DNA from: Erysipelotrichaceae bacterium
GTDB lineage: Bacteria; Bacillota_I; Bacilli_A; Erysipelotrichales; Erysipelotrichaceae
Reading direction: 5' to 3'
NCBI GenBank assembly: GCA_017404205.1
Contig: JAFRCV010000022.1
Span: 1-64,000, forward strand
DNA: 64,000 nt
The notes beneath the pieces are model-generated. The model worked only from the letters and a program-made list of their open reading frames with translations. It had not been told where the DNA came from and made no database searches. This document shows, piece by piece, positions 51,266 to 60,145 of this stretch. A program made the translations under genes and the position numbers. Within the stretch, counting starts at the first letter, position 1. The number at the start of each line of letters is the position of its first letter.

Positions 51266-53194
51266 ATGAATAATAATAAGTATGATGATAGTAGTATTGA
51301 GATTTTAGAAGGTTTAGAAGCTGTTAGAAAAAGGCCAGGAATGTATATTGGGTCAGTTGATGCAAGGGGACTACACCATTTAGTTTGGGAAATAGTTGAC
51401 AACTCAATTGATGAAGCATTAAATGGTTTTGGTAATGAGATTTTAATTGAATTAAATAAAGATAATTCAGTAAGTGTGACTGACTATGGTCGTGGTATGC
51501 CAGTTGGCCAACATAAGTCAGGAAAAAACACTCTTGAAGTTATTTTTACTGTTCTACATGCTGGTGGAAAATTTAGACAAGATGGTGGTTATAAAACAGC
51601 TGGTGGACTTCATGGCGTTGGCGCAAGTGTAGTTAATGCGCTAAGCTCATGGTTAGAAGTAGAAGTATGTCGTGATAAGAATCGTTATCGCATGCGTTTT
51701 GAAAATGGTGGCAAGAAAATAGGCAAGCTTGAACTTGTTGGTCCAACAAACCGTAGTGGTTCTAAAGTTACTTTTTTACCAGATGAGCGAATTTTTTCAA
51801 CAACTCATTTTTCATTTAATACAATTTGTGAAAGAGCACAAGAAGAAGCTTTCTTATTGCAAGGTGTAAAAATTACTGTAAAAGATTATCGCAATAATGA
51901 AGAAGTTTCTTATATGTATGATGATGGACTTAAAGCTTTCATGGATTATTTGCATGAAGATAAGACAGTTCTACATGATACGGCAATCTTTAAAGGCGAA
52001 GCTAATGGAATCAATGTTAATATCGCTTTTCAATATACTGATGGCTATCAAGAGAATACTTTTTCTTATGTAAATCTTGTTAGAACAAGTGATGGTGGCA
52101 GTCACGAGATTGGTTATAAAACTGCTTTTACAAAGACAATAAATGAATATGCTCGTAACAATGGCTTATTAAGGGAAAAAGACAAAAATTTTGAAGGATC
52201 TGATGTAAGAGAAGGCTTAACTTCAATTATCGCAATTACTGTTCCTGAATCTTTATTACAATTTGAAGGACAGACAAAAGGTAAATTAGGAACACCAGAA
52301 GCTAAGAACGCCGTTGATGCAGTTGTATCTGAGCAATTAATGTATTTCTTAATTGAAAATAAAGAATTGGCTACACAACTTATTAAAAAGATTCAACGTG
52401 CTGCAAGCGCAAGAGAAGCTGCTCGTAAAGCAAAAGATGAAGCTCGTGCAGGTAAAAAGTCTAGTTCTAAAGCCAAAGAAATATTAAGTGGTAAATTAGC
52501 TCCTGCTCAATCAAAAGATTACCGTAAACTTGAATTGTTCTTAGTTGAGGGCGATTCTGCTGGTGGCAGTGCTAAGAAGTGTCGTGATTCTAAATATCAA
52601 GCAATACTTCCTTTAAGAGGTAAAGTTTTAAATACAGAAAAGGCATCCCTAATTGATATTGAAAAGAATGAAGAGTTAAATACAATTATCCATTGCGTAG
52701 GGGCTGGCGTAGGTGCACATTTTGATATTGAAGATATTCATTATGATAAGGTTATCATTATGACTGATGCTGATACTGATGGTGCACATATCCAAGTATT
52801 GTTGCTTACATTCTTCTATCGTTTTATGCGAGAATTGATTGAAAAAGGACATGTCTATGTAGCTATGCCACCGCTTTATGGTATTAAAAAGAAAGATGGT
52901 ATGGACTATCTATATTCCGATGAAGAATTAAATAAATATCGTAAAGAAGCAAATGGCAAATTAGAGATACAAAGATATAAAGGTCTTGGCGAAATGGATG
53001 CTAATCAATTATGGGATACAACAATGGATCCTCAAAAACGTACATTAATTAAAGTTAGTATTGAAGATGCGGCTATTTGTGAAAGAAAGATTTCTGTATT
53101 AATGGGCAATAAACCAGAACTTAGAAGAAAATGGATTGAAGAAAACATTAACTTCACATTAGAAGAAAGTTATAAGGTAGAAAGAAATGGCTAG
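51266..53194 (+). CDS. parE: DNA topoisomerase IV subunit B
   Basis: A 642-residue GHKL ATPase subunit. ATP-binding motifs: VDNSIDEALNGFG near 45, DYGRGMPVG near 74, and GGLHGVGASVVNALS near 112. The Toprim part has EGDSAGGSAKKCRD near 428 and DADTDGAHI near 507. The pairing with the downstream gene, whose product is clearly ParC-like, supports ParE over GyrB. It overlaps parC by 8 bases. It relaxes and decatenates DNA with ParC. Confidence 0.95.
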   Translation: MNNNKYDDSSIEILEGLEAVRKRPGMYIGSVDARGLHHLVWEIVDNSIDEALNGFGNEILIELNKDNSVSVTDYGRGMPVGQHKSGKNTLEVIFTVLHAGGKFRQDGGYKTAGGLHGVGASVVNALSSWLEVEVCRDKNRYRMRFENGGKKIGKLELVGPTNRSGSKVTFLPDERIFSTTHFSFNTICERAQEEAFLLQGVKITVKDYRNNEEVSYMYDDGLKAFMDYLHEDKTVLHDTAIFKGEANGINVNIAFQYTDGYQENTFSYVNLVRTSDGGSHEIGYKTAFTKTINEYARNNGLLREKDKNFEGSDVREGLTSIIAITVPESLLQFEGQTKGKLGTPEAKNAVDAVVSEQLMYFLIENKELATQLIKKIQRAASAREAARKAKDEARAGKKSSSKAKEILSGKLAPAQSKDYRKLELFLVEGDSAGGSAKKCRDSKYQAILPLRGKVLNTEKASLIDIEKNEELNTIIHCVGAGVGAHFDIEDIHYDKVIIMTDADTDGAHIQVLLLTFFYRFMRELIEKGHVYVAMPPLYGIKKKDGMDYLYSDEELNKYRKEANGKLEIQRYKGLGEMDANQLWDTTMDPQKRTLIKVSIEDAAICERKISVLMGNKPELRRKWIEENINFTLEESYKVERNG

Positions 53195-55688
53195 AAAAAA
53201 CGAAAACATCGAAGAAAAGAGTATTGTAGAAGCCTTAGATGATATTGTATCTGATCGTTTTGGTGCCTATTCAAAATATATCATTCAAGAAAGAGCCCTT
53301 CCTGATGCAAGAGATGGATTAAAACCCGTTCAAAGAAGAATTCTTTATTCAATGTATCTTGATGGCAATACTGCTGATAAACCAACAAGAAAATCCGCAA
53401 AAGCAGTAGGACAGATTATGGGTGTATTTCATCCTCATGGCGATTCAAGCATCTATGATGCAATGGTACGACTTTCACAGGATTGGAAAATCAATCTGCC
53501 TTTAATTGATATGCATGGCAATAATGGTTCAATCGATGATGATCCTCCAGCTGCAATGCGTTATACTGAAACTCGTCTTTCTGCAAAAGCATCATTATTA
53601 CTAGATGACATTGATTACCATACTGTACCAATGACAAACAATTATGATGATACAGTATTAGAACCAACTGTTTTGCCAGCTAGATACCCTTTATTATTAG
53701 TTAATGGTTCTACAGGCATTGCTTCTGGGTATGCAACAAATATCGCTCCACATAATTTAAATGAAGTTGTTGAAGGAACAATTTATAGACTTAATCATCC
53801 CGATTGTACATTAGAAGATTTAATGACTATTATTAAGGGACCCGATTTTCCAACAGGTGGCATAGTTCAAGGTCAAGATGCTATTAAAGAAGTATTTAAA
53901 ACAGGAAAAGGAAAAGTAATCTTAAGAAGTAAATGCGAGATTGTTGAAGGAAAAACTAACAATCAAATTATTATTACTGAGATTCCTTATGAAGTAGTAA
54001 AATCAAGTCTTGTCAAAAAGATGTCTGATATTTATTTGTCAAAAGAAATTGATGGTGTTAGCGATGTAAGAGATGAATCTGGAAGAGATGGCTTAAAGAT
54101 CGTTGTTGATTTAAAGAAAGACGCTAATGCTGATATGATTTTAAATTATTTTTATAAGAACACTGATTTACAAATAAATTATTCTTATAACAATATCGCT
54201 ATTGTTAATCATACACCAACAATGCTTTCATTAATTGATGCTTTAGATGCCTTCATTGATTTTAGAAGAGAAGTTGTTTTAAATAGATCAATTTATTTAA
54301 AAGACAAGAAAGAAGCAAGACTTCATATTATTGATGGCTTAATTAAAGCTATATCAATATTAGATGCTGTTATTGAAACTATTCGTAAAGCAAAAGATAA
54401 AAAGGATGCTAAAGAAAAGCTAAAAGAGAATTTCTTATTCTCAGAAGAGCAAGCAGAAGCAATTGTTAATTTGCGTCTTTATCGTTTGACTTCAACCGAT
54501 ATTACTGAATTAAAGAATGAGTTTTCGACATTAACAAAAGAAATAAATGAATTAAATTCGATAATTAAATCAAAAGAAGTTTTAGATGCTTTAATCACAA
54601 GAGAATTAAAAGAAGTTAATGAAAATAATCCTACACCTCGTAAAACAGTAATTGAAAAAGATGTAGAAGATATCGTTATTGATAAAGTTGCGATGATTTC
54701 TAATGAATCAACATATATCGCTTTATCAAAAGATGGCTATATTAAACGTTTCTCACAAAGAGCTTTAGATGCTAATGTTGGACAGGCTCCTTACACAAAA
54801 GATAATGATTATCTTGTTGGCATTAAAGGATGTGAGACGCTTGATACATTATTAATTTTTACATCAAAAGGATCATATGTATATTTACCTGTATATAAGA
54901 TTGATGAATGTAAATATAAAGATTTAGGTAAGCATATATCTAGTTATGTAAAGATGGAAGGAAATGAAAAAGTCGTTGGTGCTGTTATTGTTAAAAATTT
55001 TGATACTTACGCTTTCATATTGACAGCTACAAAAAACGGCATGATTAAAAAGACATCTATTCCTCGTTTTAATGTTAATAGAGCAAGTAAATCATTACCA
55101 GCAATGAAATTAAAGAATAATGATGAACTTGTTGCTGCTTGTTTAGCATATGAAAATGATGATGTTGTTTTGGTTTCAAAAGATGGCTATTATAATAAAT
55201 ATTCTATTGAAGTATTATCTGACTTGGCTGCAAAAGCGCAAGGTGTAGGTGGTATTAATGTTAAAAATAGTGAATTAGCTGGTATAGCTGTTGACCATCA
55301 CGATAATACAGCATTACTTGTTACAAGCAACAAAGGTGGATTTAAGCGTCTTCATTTTGAAGATTTAGCCTTCACTAGTCGTAACACTAAAGGCAATCGT
55401 CTATTTAAACAAATAAAATCAAATCCACACGAACTTCTTTACATTAAAGAAACTTCATCATATACATCACTAATTTTTGACCAAAGCGATAGTTTGAGTT
55501 TAGCTGTCAGTGAAATTCCATTTATGGATGCTGAAGCAACTTTCTCTATGCCACTTGATGTTAATGGGTCTTATTCATTTTATAAAAATGATATGTCTGA
55601 TATAAAAGAAGTTGAAATAATTGATTTACCAGACAATTATTTAAACAATGATGATGAAGAATTTGATCAAGTAAATTTATTTGAATAA
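53187..55688 (+). CDS. parC: DNA topoisomerase IV subunit A
   Basis: An 833-residue subunit. The breakage-reunion domain has ALPDARDGLKPVQRR near 36, the quinolone-region helix GVFHPHGDSSIYDAM near 78, and IDDDPPAAMRYTETRLS with the active-site Tyr126. The wording GNNGSIDDDPPAAM fits ParC. The C-terminal third has beta-pinwheel blades (for example DGYIKRFS, KNGMIKKTS, NKGGFKRL). A short acidic tail closes the protein. The next gene begins 1 base after the stop. Confidence 0.95.
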   Translation: MARKNENIEEKSIVEALDDIVSDRFGAYSKYIIQERALPDARDGLKPVQRRILYSMYLDGNTADKPTRKSAKAVGQIMGVFHPHGDSSIYDAMVRLSQDWKINLPLIDMHGNNGSIDDDPPAAMRYTETRLSAKASLLLDDIDYHTVPMTNNYDDTVLEPTVLPARYPLLLVNGSTGIASGYATNIAPHNLNEVVEGTIYRLNHPDCTLEDLMTIIKGPDFPTGGIVQGQDAIKEVFKTGKGKVILRSKCEIVEGKTNNQIIITEIPYEVVKSSLVKKMSDIYLSKEIDGVSDVRDESGRDGLKIVVDLKKDANADMILNYFYKNTDLQINYSYNNIAIVNHTPTMLSLIDALDAFIDFRREVVLNRSIYLKDKKEARLHIIDGLIKAISILDAVIETIRKAKDKKDAKEKLKENFLFSEEQAEAIVNLRLYRLTSTDITELKNEFSTLTKEINELNSIIKSKEVLDALITRELKEVNENNPTPRKTVIEKDVEDIVIDKVAMISNESTYIALSKDGYIKRFSQRALDANVGQAPYTKDNDYLVGIKGCETLDTLLIFTSKGSYVYLPVYKIDECKYKDLGKHISSYVKMEGNEKVVGAVIVKNFDTYAFILTATKNGMIKKTSIPRFNVNRASKSLPAMKLKNNDELVAACLAYENDDVVLVSKDGYYNKYSIEVLSDLAAKAQGVGGINVKNSELAGIAVDHHDNTALLVTSNKGGFKRLHFEDLAFTSRNTKGNRLFKQIKSNPHELLYIKETSSYTSLIFDQSDSLSLAVSEIPFMDAEATFSMPLDVNGSYSFYKNDMSDIKEVEIIDLPDNYLNNDDEEFDQVNLFE

Positions 55689-55689
55689 T

Positions 55690-56184
55690 ATGATTTTTAA
55701 GCCAAATGAAAAATTAGAACATTTTAATGATTTTGATATAGATGGCAAAAAAGCCATGGGTTTTAATACTATTCTCTTAGATGTTGATAATACGATAACT
55801 CCTCATTATCAAAAGATACCTGATGAAAATGGTAAAGCCTTTGTAAAAAAACTAAAAGAAAGTGGATTTAATGTCATTGTTTTTTCAAACAATACTGATA
55901 AAAGAGTAAAAGAAGTGGCTAAGTCATTAGAGTGTGAATATGAGTGTTGGGCTTTGAAACCATTACCAATTAAATTTTTTAAAATTTTTAAAAGATTTGA
56001 TTTAAATCATAAAAAAGTCATTTGTATGGGTGACCAATTATTGACAGATATTTTAGGTGGAAATATTGTAGGTGTATATACAATTTATGTAAAACCTATT
56101 GTTGATAGCGATAGTTTCACAACAAAAATCAATCGAAAAATAGAAAGGTTTATTTTTAAACATATACTTCATGAAAAAGTGTAA
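55690..56184 (+). CDS. yqeG: YqeG-family HAD phosphatase
   Basis: A 164-residue HAD IIIA phosphatase. The DxD motif is in LLDVDNTITPH near 30, motif II Ser/Asn in VFSNNTDKR near 64, and the C-terminal motif GDQLLTDILGGN near 116. The start is ATG 55690; the longer frame would begin with a TTG inside parC. It lies in the order yqeG-yqeH-yhbY-yqeK-rsfS-yqeM, the Firmicute ribosome-assembly cluster. It overlaps yqeH by 14 bases. Confidence 0.92.
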   Translation: MIFKPNEKLEHFNDFDIDGKKAMGFNTILLDVDNTITPHYQKIPDENGKAFVKKLKESGFNVIVFSNNTDKRVKEVAKSLECEYECWALKPLPIKFFKIFKRFDLNHKKVICMGDQLLTDILGGNIVGVYTIYVKPIVDSDSFTTKINRKIERFIFKHILHEKV

Positions 56185-57208
56185 AGGTTGTGGTGTTGTT
56201 CTTCAATATGAAGACGAAAACAAAATTGGCTATGTTAAAAATGATTCATTTGATTATTGTCAAAGATGTTTTCGTTTAACTCACTATGGTGAAATTAAAT
56301 ACCTTAAGAAGAATATTAAAGATAACATCGAATTAATAGAATATTATAAGATGGTTCAAGATGCCTTATACGTGATTGTCTTTGATATTTTTGACGCTTT
56401 AATAATTGATAAAGATAATTTACTGGATTATTTTTTAGATAAAAAAGCTTTAATATTAATAAATAAAATTGATTTATTGCCAAAAAACATTACTGAAGAA
56501 AAGATTGAAACGATATTTGAAAATATATTAAAAAAATATGAACATTATTCTAATCTTGAATTTGTTTTAACATATAAAGGTGATTATACATTTAATAAAT
56601 TATTTTTTGAAATACTTAAAGAAAGTGGCTATAAGAAAGCTGTTTTTGTGGGTAGAGCCAATGCTGGCAAATCAACAATCATCAATAAGCTAACTAGAAA
56701 TCAAGATTTAACCACTTCTATTTATCCTGGAACAACTTATGATTTTAATGAAATCAATTTTGAAGATTATAAATTTATTGATAGTGCTGGTTTAATTGAT
56801 GAAGAATCTATATTAACATATTTAGATAATGAAAAAATTAAAAAAGTTTTACCACTAAAGACTATTAAAGCTCAAGTTTTTCAATTCTATGAAAGACAAA
56901 GCTATTTTGTGGAAGGACTTATTAGAATAGATACTTTATCTAACAGTAATGGCAGCATTGTATTTATGCTTAATAATAATATAGAAGTCCATCGTTGCAA
57001 ATATGAAAATGGTGACAATTATTTTAATAAACATCAAAATGAATTTGATTTAAAAGTATTACCTTGGAAGATAAATACATATAAGATAGATGATTATCAG
57101 ACATTTATTATTAAGGGACTAGGTTTGATAAAAATAAGAGGTAATTTGAAAGTAAATATTTATCTTAATGATAAAATTAAAATATATAAAAATGAGGTTG
57201 ATTTATAA
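56171..57208 (+). CDS. yqeH: Ribosome biogenesis GTPase YqeH
   Basis: A 345-residue circularly permuted GTPase needed for 30S assembly. The N-terminal zinc finger has CKGCG and CQRCF. The G motifs appear in permuted order: G4 INKIDLL near 97, then G1 GRANAGKSTIINKL near 163, G2/switch YPGTTYDF near 188, and G3 DSAGLID near 205. The C-terminal part is the usual RNA-binding domain. Start and stop overlap both neighbours, so it is translationally coupled. Confidence 0.96.
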   Translation: MKKCKGCGVVLQYEDENKIGYVKNDSFDYCQRCFRLTHYGEIKYLKKNIKDNIELIEYYKMVQDALYVIVFDIFDALIIDKDNLLDYFLDKKALILINKIDLLPKNITEEKIETIFENILKKYEHYSNLEFVLTYKGDYTFNKLFFEILKESGYKKAVFVGRANAGKSTIINKLTRNQDLTTSIYPGTTYDFNEINFEDYKFIDSAGLIDEESILTYLDNEKIKKVLPLKTIKAQVFQFYERQSYFVEGLIRIDTLSNSNGSIVFMLNNNIEVHRCKYENGDNYFNKHQNEFDLKVLPWKINTYKIDDYQTFIIKGLGLIKIRGNLKVNIYLNDKIKIYKNEVDL

Positions 57209-57495
57209 TGCTTAATGGAAAACAAAAAAGATATTTAAGATCACTTGCGAATAAGTTACCAGCCAGTTTTCAAATTGGCAAAGATGGTTTGAGCGATAAT
57301 TTATTAGAAGGTGTATTAGAAGCATTAATAGCTAATGAACTTGTGAAGATATCTATTCTTAAAACATGCAGTGTTCCTTTAAATGAAATTGAAATTGAAA
57401 TCTGTGCATATTGTGGTTGTGAATTAGTTCAAGAGATTGGCAAGACAATCTTGCTATATAAAAGAAGTAAGGATAACAAAATAATTCTTCCATGA
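57208..57495 (+). CDS. yhbY: YhbY-type RNA-binding protein (CRM domain)
   Basis: A 95-residue CRM-domain protein: LNGKQKRYLRSLANKLPASFQIGKDG with the GxxG-like loop, then ANELVKISIL. It associates with pre-50S particles in related bacteria. ATG overlaps the yqeH stop by one base, and the gene ends with TGA overlapping the start of yqeK (ATGA), which shows that TGA is a stop in this organism. Confidence 0.92.
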   Translation: MLNGKQKRYLRSLANKLPASFQIGKDGLSDNLLEGVLEALIANELVKISILKTCSVPLNEIEIEICAYCGCELVQEIGKTILLYKRSKDNKIILP

Positions 57496-58055
57496 GTAAG
57501 GTAATTGATGATTTTCATTTATTAAATAGTAAACAAAGACGCTACCTATTAAACGATGATGAAGTTCTTATTGATTTAGTTAAATCAAACATGTCAATGA
57601 AGCGTTTTTTACATAGTTTAGCAGTTGCAAGATTAGCTAAAGAATTGGCTTCTTATCATCATGTTGATTCTCATAAAGCATATATAGCAGGTCTATTGCA
57701 TGATATCGCAAAAGAAATACCTCTAGAAGAACAAGATGCTTATCTTAGATATTATGACCCCATAAGATTAAATGAAGCAGAAAAGATTAAACATTCACAT
57801 GTAGCCAAATACTATTTAAAAGATAAATTGAATTTTAATGATAAAGACATTCTTAATGCAATATATAATCACACAGTATTGAGAAGTAGAGATAAATTAT
57901 CAATGATACTCTACATTGCTGATAAAAGAGATGAAACAAGAAATATCAATGATGAAGTTATTGAAGTTGCGAAAAAAGATTTAAAAAAAGCAGTTGAATT
58001 ATTGATAGAAAAATGGAAGGAAAAGAAAATATATTTAGATGGAAATCTTAAATGA
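57492..58055 (+). CDS. yqeK: YqeK-family HD phosphohydrolase
   Basis: A 187-residue HD-domain enzyme. Metal ligands: FLHSLAVARLAKELA near 37, LLHDIAKEIP near 66, HSHVAKYYL near 97, and IADKRDETRN near 140. Family members hydrolyse diadenosine tetraphosphate symmetrically. In B. subtilis nadD precedes yqeK; here yhbY runs straight into yqeK, so nadD and aroE are missing from the cluster. It ends in TGA and overlaps rsfS by 17 bases. Confidence 0.93.
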   Translation: MSKVIDDFHLLNSKQRRYLLNDDEVLIDLVKSNMSMKRFLHSLAVARLAKELASYHHVDSHKAYIAGLLHDIAKEIPLEEQDAYLRYYDPIRLNEAEKIKHSHVAKYYLKDKLNFNDKDILNAIYNHTVLRSRDKLSMILYIADKRDETRNINDEVIEVAKKDLKKAVELLIEKWKEKKIYLDGNLK

Positions 58056-58359
58056 GATTATTAAATTATTAGATGATAAACAAGTTGATGATATTGTCAC
58101 ATTAGATTTTAGAGAGAAGAGCCCATTTTATGACTATTTGTTAATAGGCTCTGTTCGAAATGGGCGTATGGCTAATGCGGCAATTGAAACCGTTGAAGAA
58201 TATGCTGATAAGAATGGGATTGATGTAATTCACATTAATAACAATAAAGAATCAAAATGGTTTTTAATTGATATCGGTTCAATAGTTGTACATATTTTCT
58301 ATGATGGAGAAAGAGAGAAATACGATTTAGAGGGACTATGGAAGGATCTAATAAAATAG
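58039..58359 (+). CDS. rsfS: Ribosome silencing factor RsfS
   Basis: A 106-residue protein with the family pattern VDDIVTLDFREKSPFYDYLLIGS near 14 and WFLIDIGSIVVHIF near 74, ending YDLEGLW. RsfS binds L14 and blocks subunit joining when nutrients are short. It overlaps yqeK at its start and the methyltransferase gene at its end (22 bases). Confidence 0.95.
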   Translation: MEILNEIIKLLDDKQVDDIVTLDFREKSPFYDYLLIGSVRNGRMANAAIETVEEYADKNGIDVIHINNNKESKWFLIDIGSIVVHIFYDGEREKYDLEGLWKDLIK

Positions 58360-59051
58360 TTTCACAATATGAATATTTATCTAAATATTACGATTATCTT
58401 TTAGGCGATGAAGAAGCTTTTTCATTGTGGCTTAATTATATTGAAGAGGATGATTTTAAAACCTGTTTAGAACTTGCAAGCGGATCTGGTGTTATGGCTA
58501 AACTTCTTAAGCAAAAAGGATATGATGTTATAGCTTCTGATATTTCTGAAGAAATGGCTGAAGCTGCAAAAAATAATTTTGATGGCGAATATTTAATTTT
58601 AAATATGATAAATTTTGACATTGATAAAAAATTTGATTTAATTTTATGTATTTGTGATTCTTTAAATTATTTATATTCAGAAGAATTACTTCCAATGTTT
58701 AAAAATGTTTATGAACATTTAAACCCTAATGGACGCTTCATATTTGATATGCATCATCCTAAAAGAATAGAAGAATTTAAGGAAGAATATATTGAAGAAG
58801 GGCAAATTGACAAGGATGTTTTTTATCAATGGACTATAAATTCTGATGAAGATGATAATACAATAAATGAACATTTTACATTTTATACGCCTGATGGTAT
58901 GATACAAGAACATCATACTCAAAATATCTTTGATATTAACGAAATATATGAAAAGATGTTGGAGGCAAAATTTGATACAAGAATCATTGAAGATTTTGTA
59001 GAAGATGAGAAAATATTAGTAGTAGGTAAGAAAAATGAAGAAGTGGTATAA
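58338..59051 (+). CDS. yqeM: YqeM-family SAM-dependent methyltransferase
   Basis: A 237-residue class I methyltransferase. SAM-binding motif I is CLELASGSGVMAKLL near 35, motif II VIASDISEEMAE near 55, and LILCICDSLNYL near 92 ends the core. The position after rsfS matches YqeM of B. subtilis; the substrate is not established. It overlaps both neighbours. Confidence 0.9.
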   Translation: MEGSNKIVSQYEYLSKYYDYLLGDEEAFSLWLNYIEEDDFKTCLELASGSGVMAKLLKQKGYDVIASDISEEMAEAAKNNFDGEYLILNMINFDIDKKFDLILCICDSLNYLYSEELLPMFKNVYEHLNPNGRFIFDMHHPKRIEEFKEEYIEEGQIDKDVFYQWTINSDEDDNTINEHFTFYTPDGMIQEHHTQNIFDINEIYEKMLEAKFDTRIIEDFVEDEKILVVGKKNEEVV

Positions 59052-59535
59052 ACAGGTTTATTTCAATAGGAGATCTTGGATTTTAGAATATTTTGATAAA
59101 TTAAATCTAAATGCTGAAGAATGCATGGTTATTTTATTAATTGACTTTGCGAAAGAAACAAAAAGAAAAATTGATTATGATTATTTTTTAAATAAACTTA
59201 AGATGAACAAAAAAGAATTTGATAAAGTGTTAGCTAATTTAGTAGCTAAACACTACATAAATGTTAATTCTAATGATAAAGGTATAAGTTTTGATATTGA
59301 TAATATATTTGATTTTGATCCTGAAAGATATGAAGTTAGCGCCAATAAAGATGTTTATGATTTAACAAGTGATATTTTGGCTAAACCACTTAGCCCAAAT
59401 CAAATACAAAAAGTAAATGATTTAGTTGAAAAATATGGCGAGAATAAATATAAAGATGCATTAAGGATTGCTGAAGCATACAATAAAAGAGCGCTTGATT
59501 ATATAGAAGGTGTATTAAGAAATGAAAAGAAATAA
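59035..59535 (+). CDS. DnaD-domain protein
   Basis: A 166-residue protein. An N-terminal winged-helix-like part (about 1-85, KLNLNAEECMVILLIDFA) is followed by a DnaD/DnaB-II domain (about 100-166, ILAKPLSPNQIQKVNDLVEKYG then YNKRALDYIEGVLRN, matching the YIEGVL tail). DnaD-type proteins help open DNA and load helicase at replication start. It lies directly before nth, the same order as dnaD-nth in B. subtilis, with a 14-base overlap. Confidence 0.85.
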   Translation: MKKWYKQVYFNRRSWILEYFDKLNLNAEECMVILLIDFAKETKRKIDYDYFLNKLKMNKKEFDKVLANLVAKHYINVNSNDKGISFDIDNIFDFDPERYEVSANKDVYDLTSDILAKPLSPNQIQKVNDLVEKYGENKYKDALRIAEAYNKRALDYIEGVLRNEKK

Positions 59536-60145
59536 TTATATTATTTCTAAACTTGATGAATTATTTCCAAATGCTAAATGTGAGCTTAATCATAAGAACA
59601 ATTTTGAACTATTAATTGCAGTTATTTTAAGTGCTCAAACAACCGATGAAAGAGTGAATAGTGTCACTCCTTTTTTATTTAAAAAATATCCAAACGCAAA
59701 GTGTTTAGCTAAAGCTAAACTAAAAGATGTTGAAGGAATAATTAAACCTATTGGTTTATATAAAAACAAAGCTAAAAACATCATTGAAACAAGTAAACAA
59801 CTTGTATCTTTATATGATGGTGAAGTTCCAAATGATAGGGAAGCTTTAGAATCTTTAAGTGGAGTAGGTAGAAAAACATGCAATGTCATTTTAAATAATT
59901 GTTTTGATTATCCAGCTTTCGCAGTTGACACACATGTTGCTCGTGTTTCAAAAAGAATGGGCATTGCTAATAAAGAAGATGATGTTAGGACAATTGAAGA
60001 AAAACTGATGACTTATTTTCCTTCAAAGTATTGGGGAAAACTTCATCATCAGTTCATATTCTTTGGTCGTTATAAATGTAAAGCAATTAAACCTGAATGT
60101 GATAACTGTCCTTTTGAGAAATTTTGTCAAAAAGATTATTTATGA
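59522..60145 (+). CDS. nth: Endonuclease III
   Basis: A 207-residue DNA glycosylase/AP lyase. The helix-hairpin-helix LSGVGRKTCNVIL near 114 contains the catalytic Lys, and the catalytic Asp lies in FAVDTHVARVSKRMG near 138. The C-terminal [4Fe-4S] loop has four Cys in the C-x6-C-x2-C-x5-C spacing (CKAIKPECDNCPFEKFC). It removes oxidised pyrimidines. Last gene of the plus-strand run; its 3' end overlaps the convergent DUF1846 gene by 10 bases. Confidence 0.96.
   Translation: MKRNNYIISKLDELFPNAKCELNHKNNFELLIAVILSAQTTDERVNSVTPFLFKKYPNAKCLAKAKLKDVEGIIKPIGLYKNKAKNIIETSKQLVSLYDGEVPNDREALESLSGVGRKTCNVILNNCFDYPAFAVDTHVARVSKRMGIANKEDDVRTIEEKLMTYFPSKYWGKLHHQFIFFGRYKCKAIKPECDNCPFEKFCQKDYL

Noticed and set aside
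51266-53194. GyrB instead of ParE
   Set aside because: The overlapping downstream partner has ParC wording (GNNGSIDDDPPAAM) and the pair lies next to plsY as parE-parC does in related bacteria.
57492-58055. Possible Mycoplasma-type code (TGA as Trp), suggested by the AT-rich, Mollicute-like gene set
   Set aside because: yhbY and yqeK end in TGA at the right length, with the next gene overlapping, and Trp is encoded by TGG throughout. The standard bacterial code applies.
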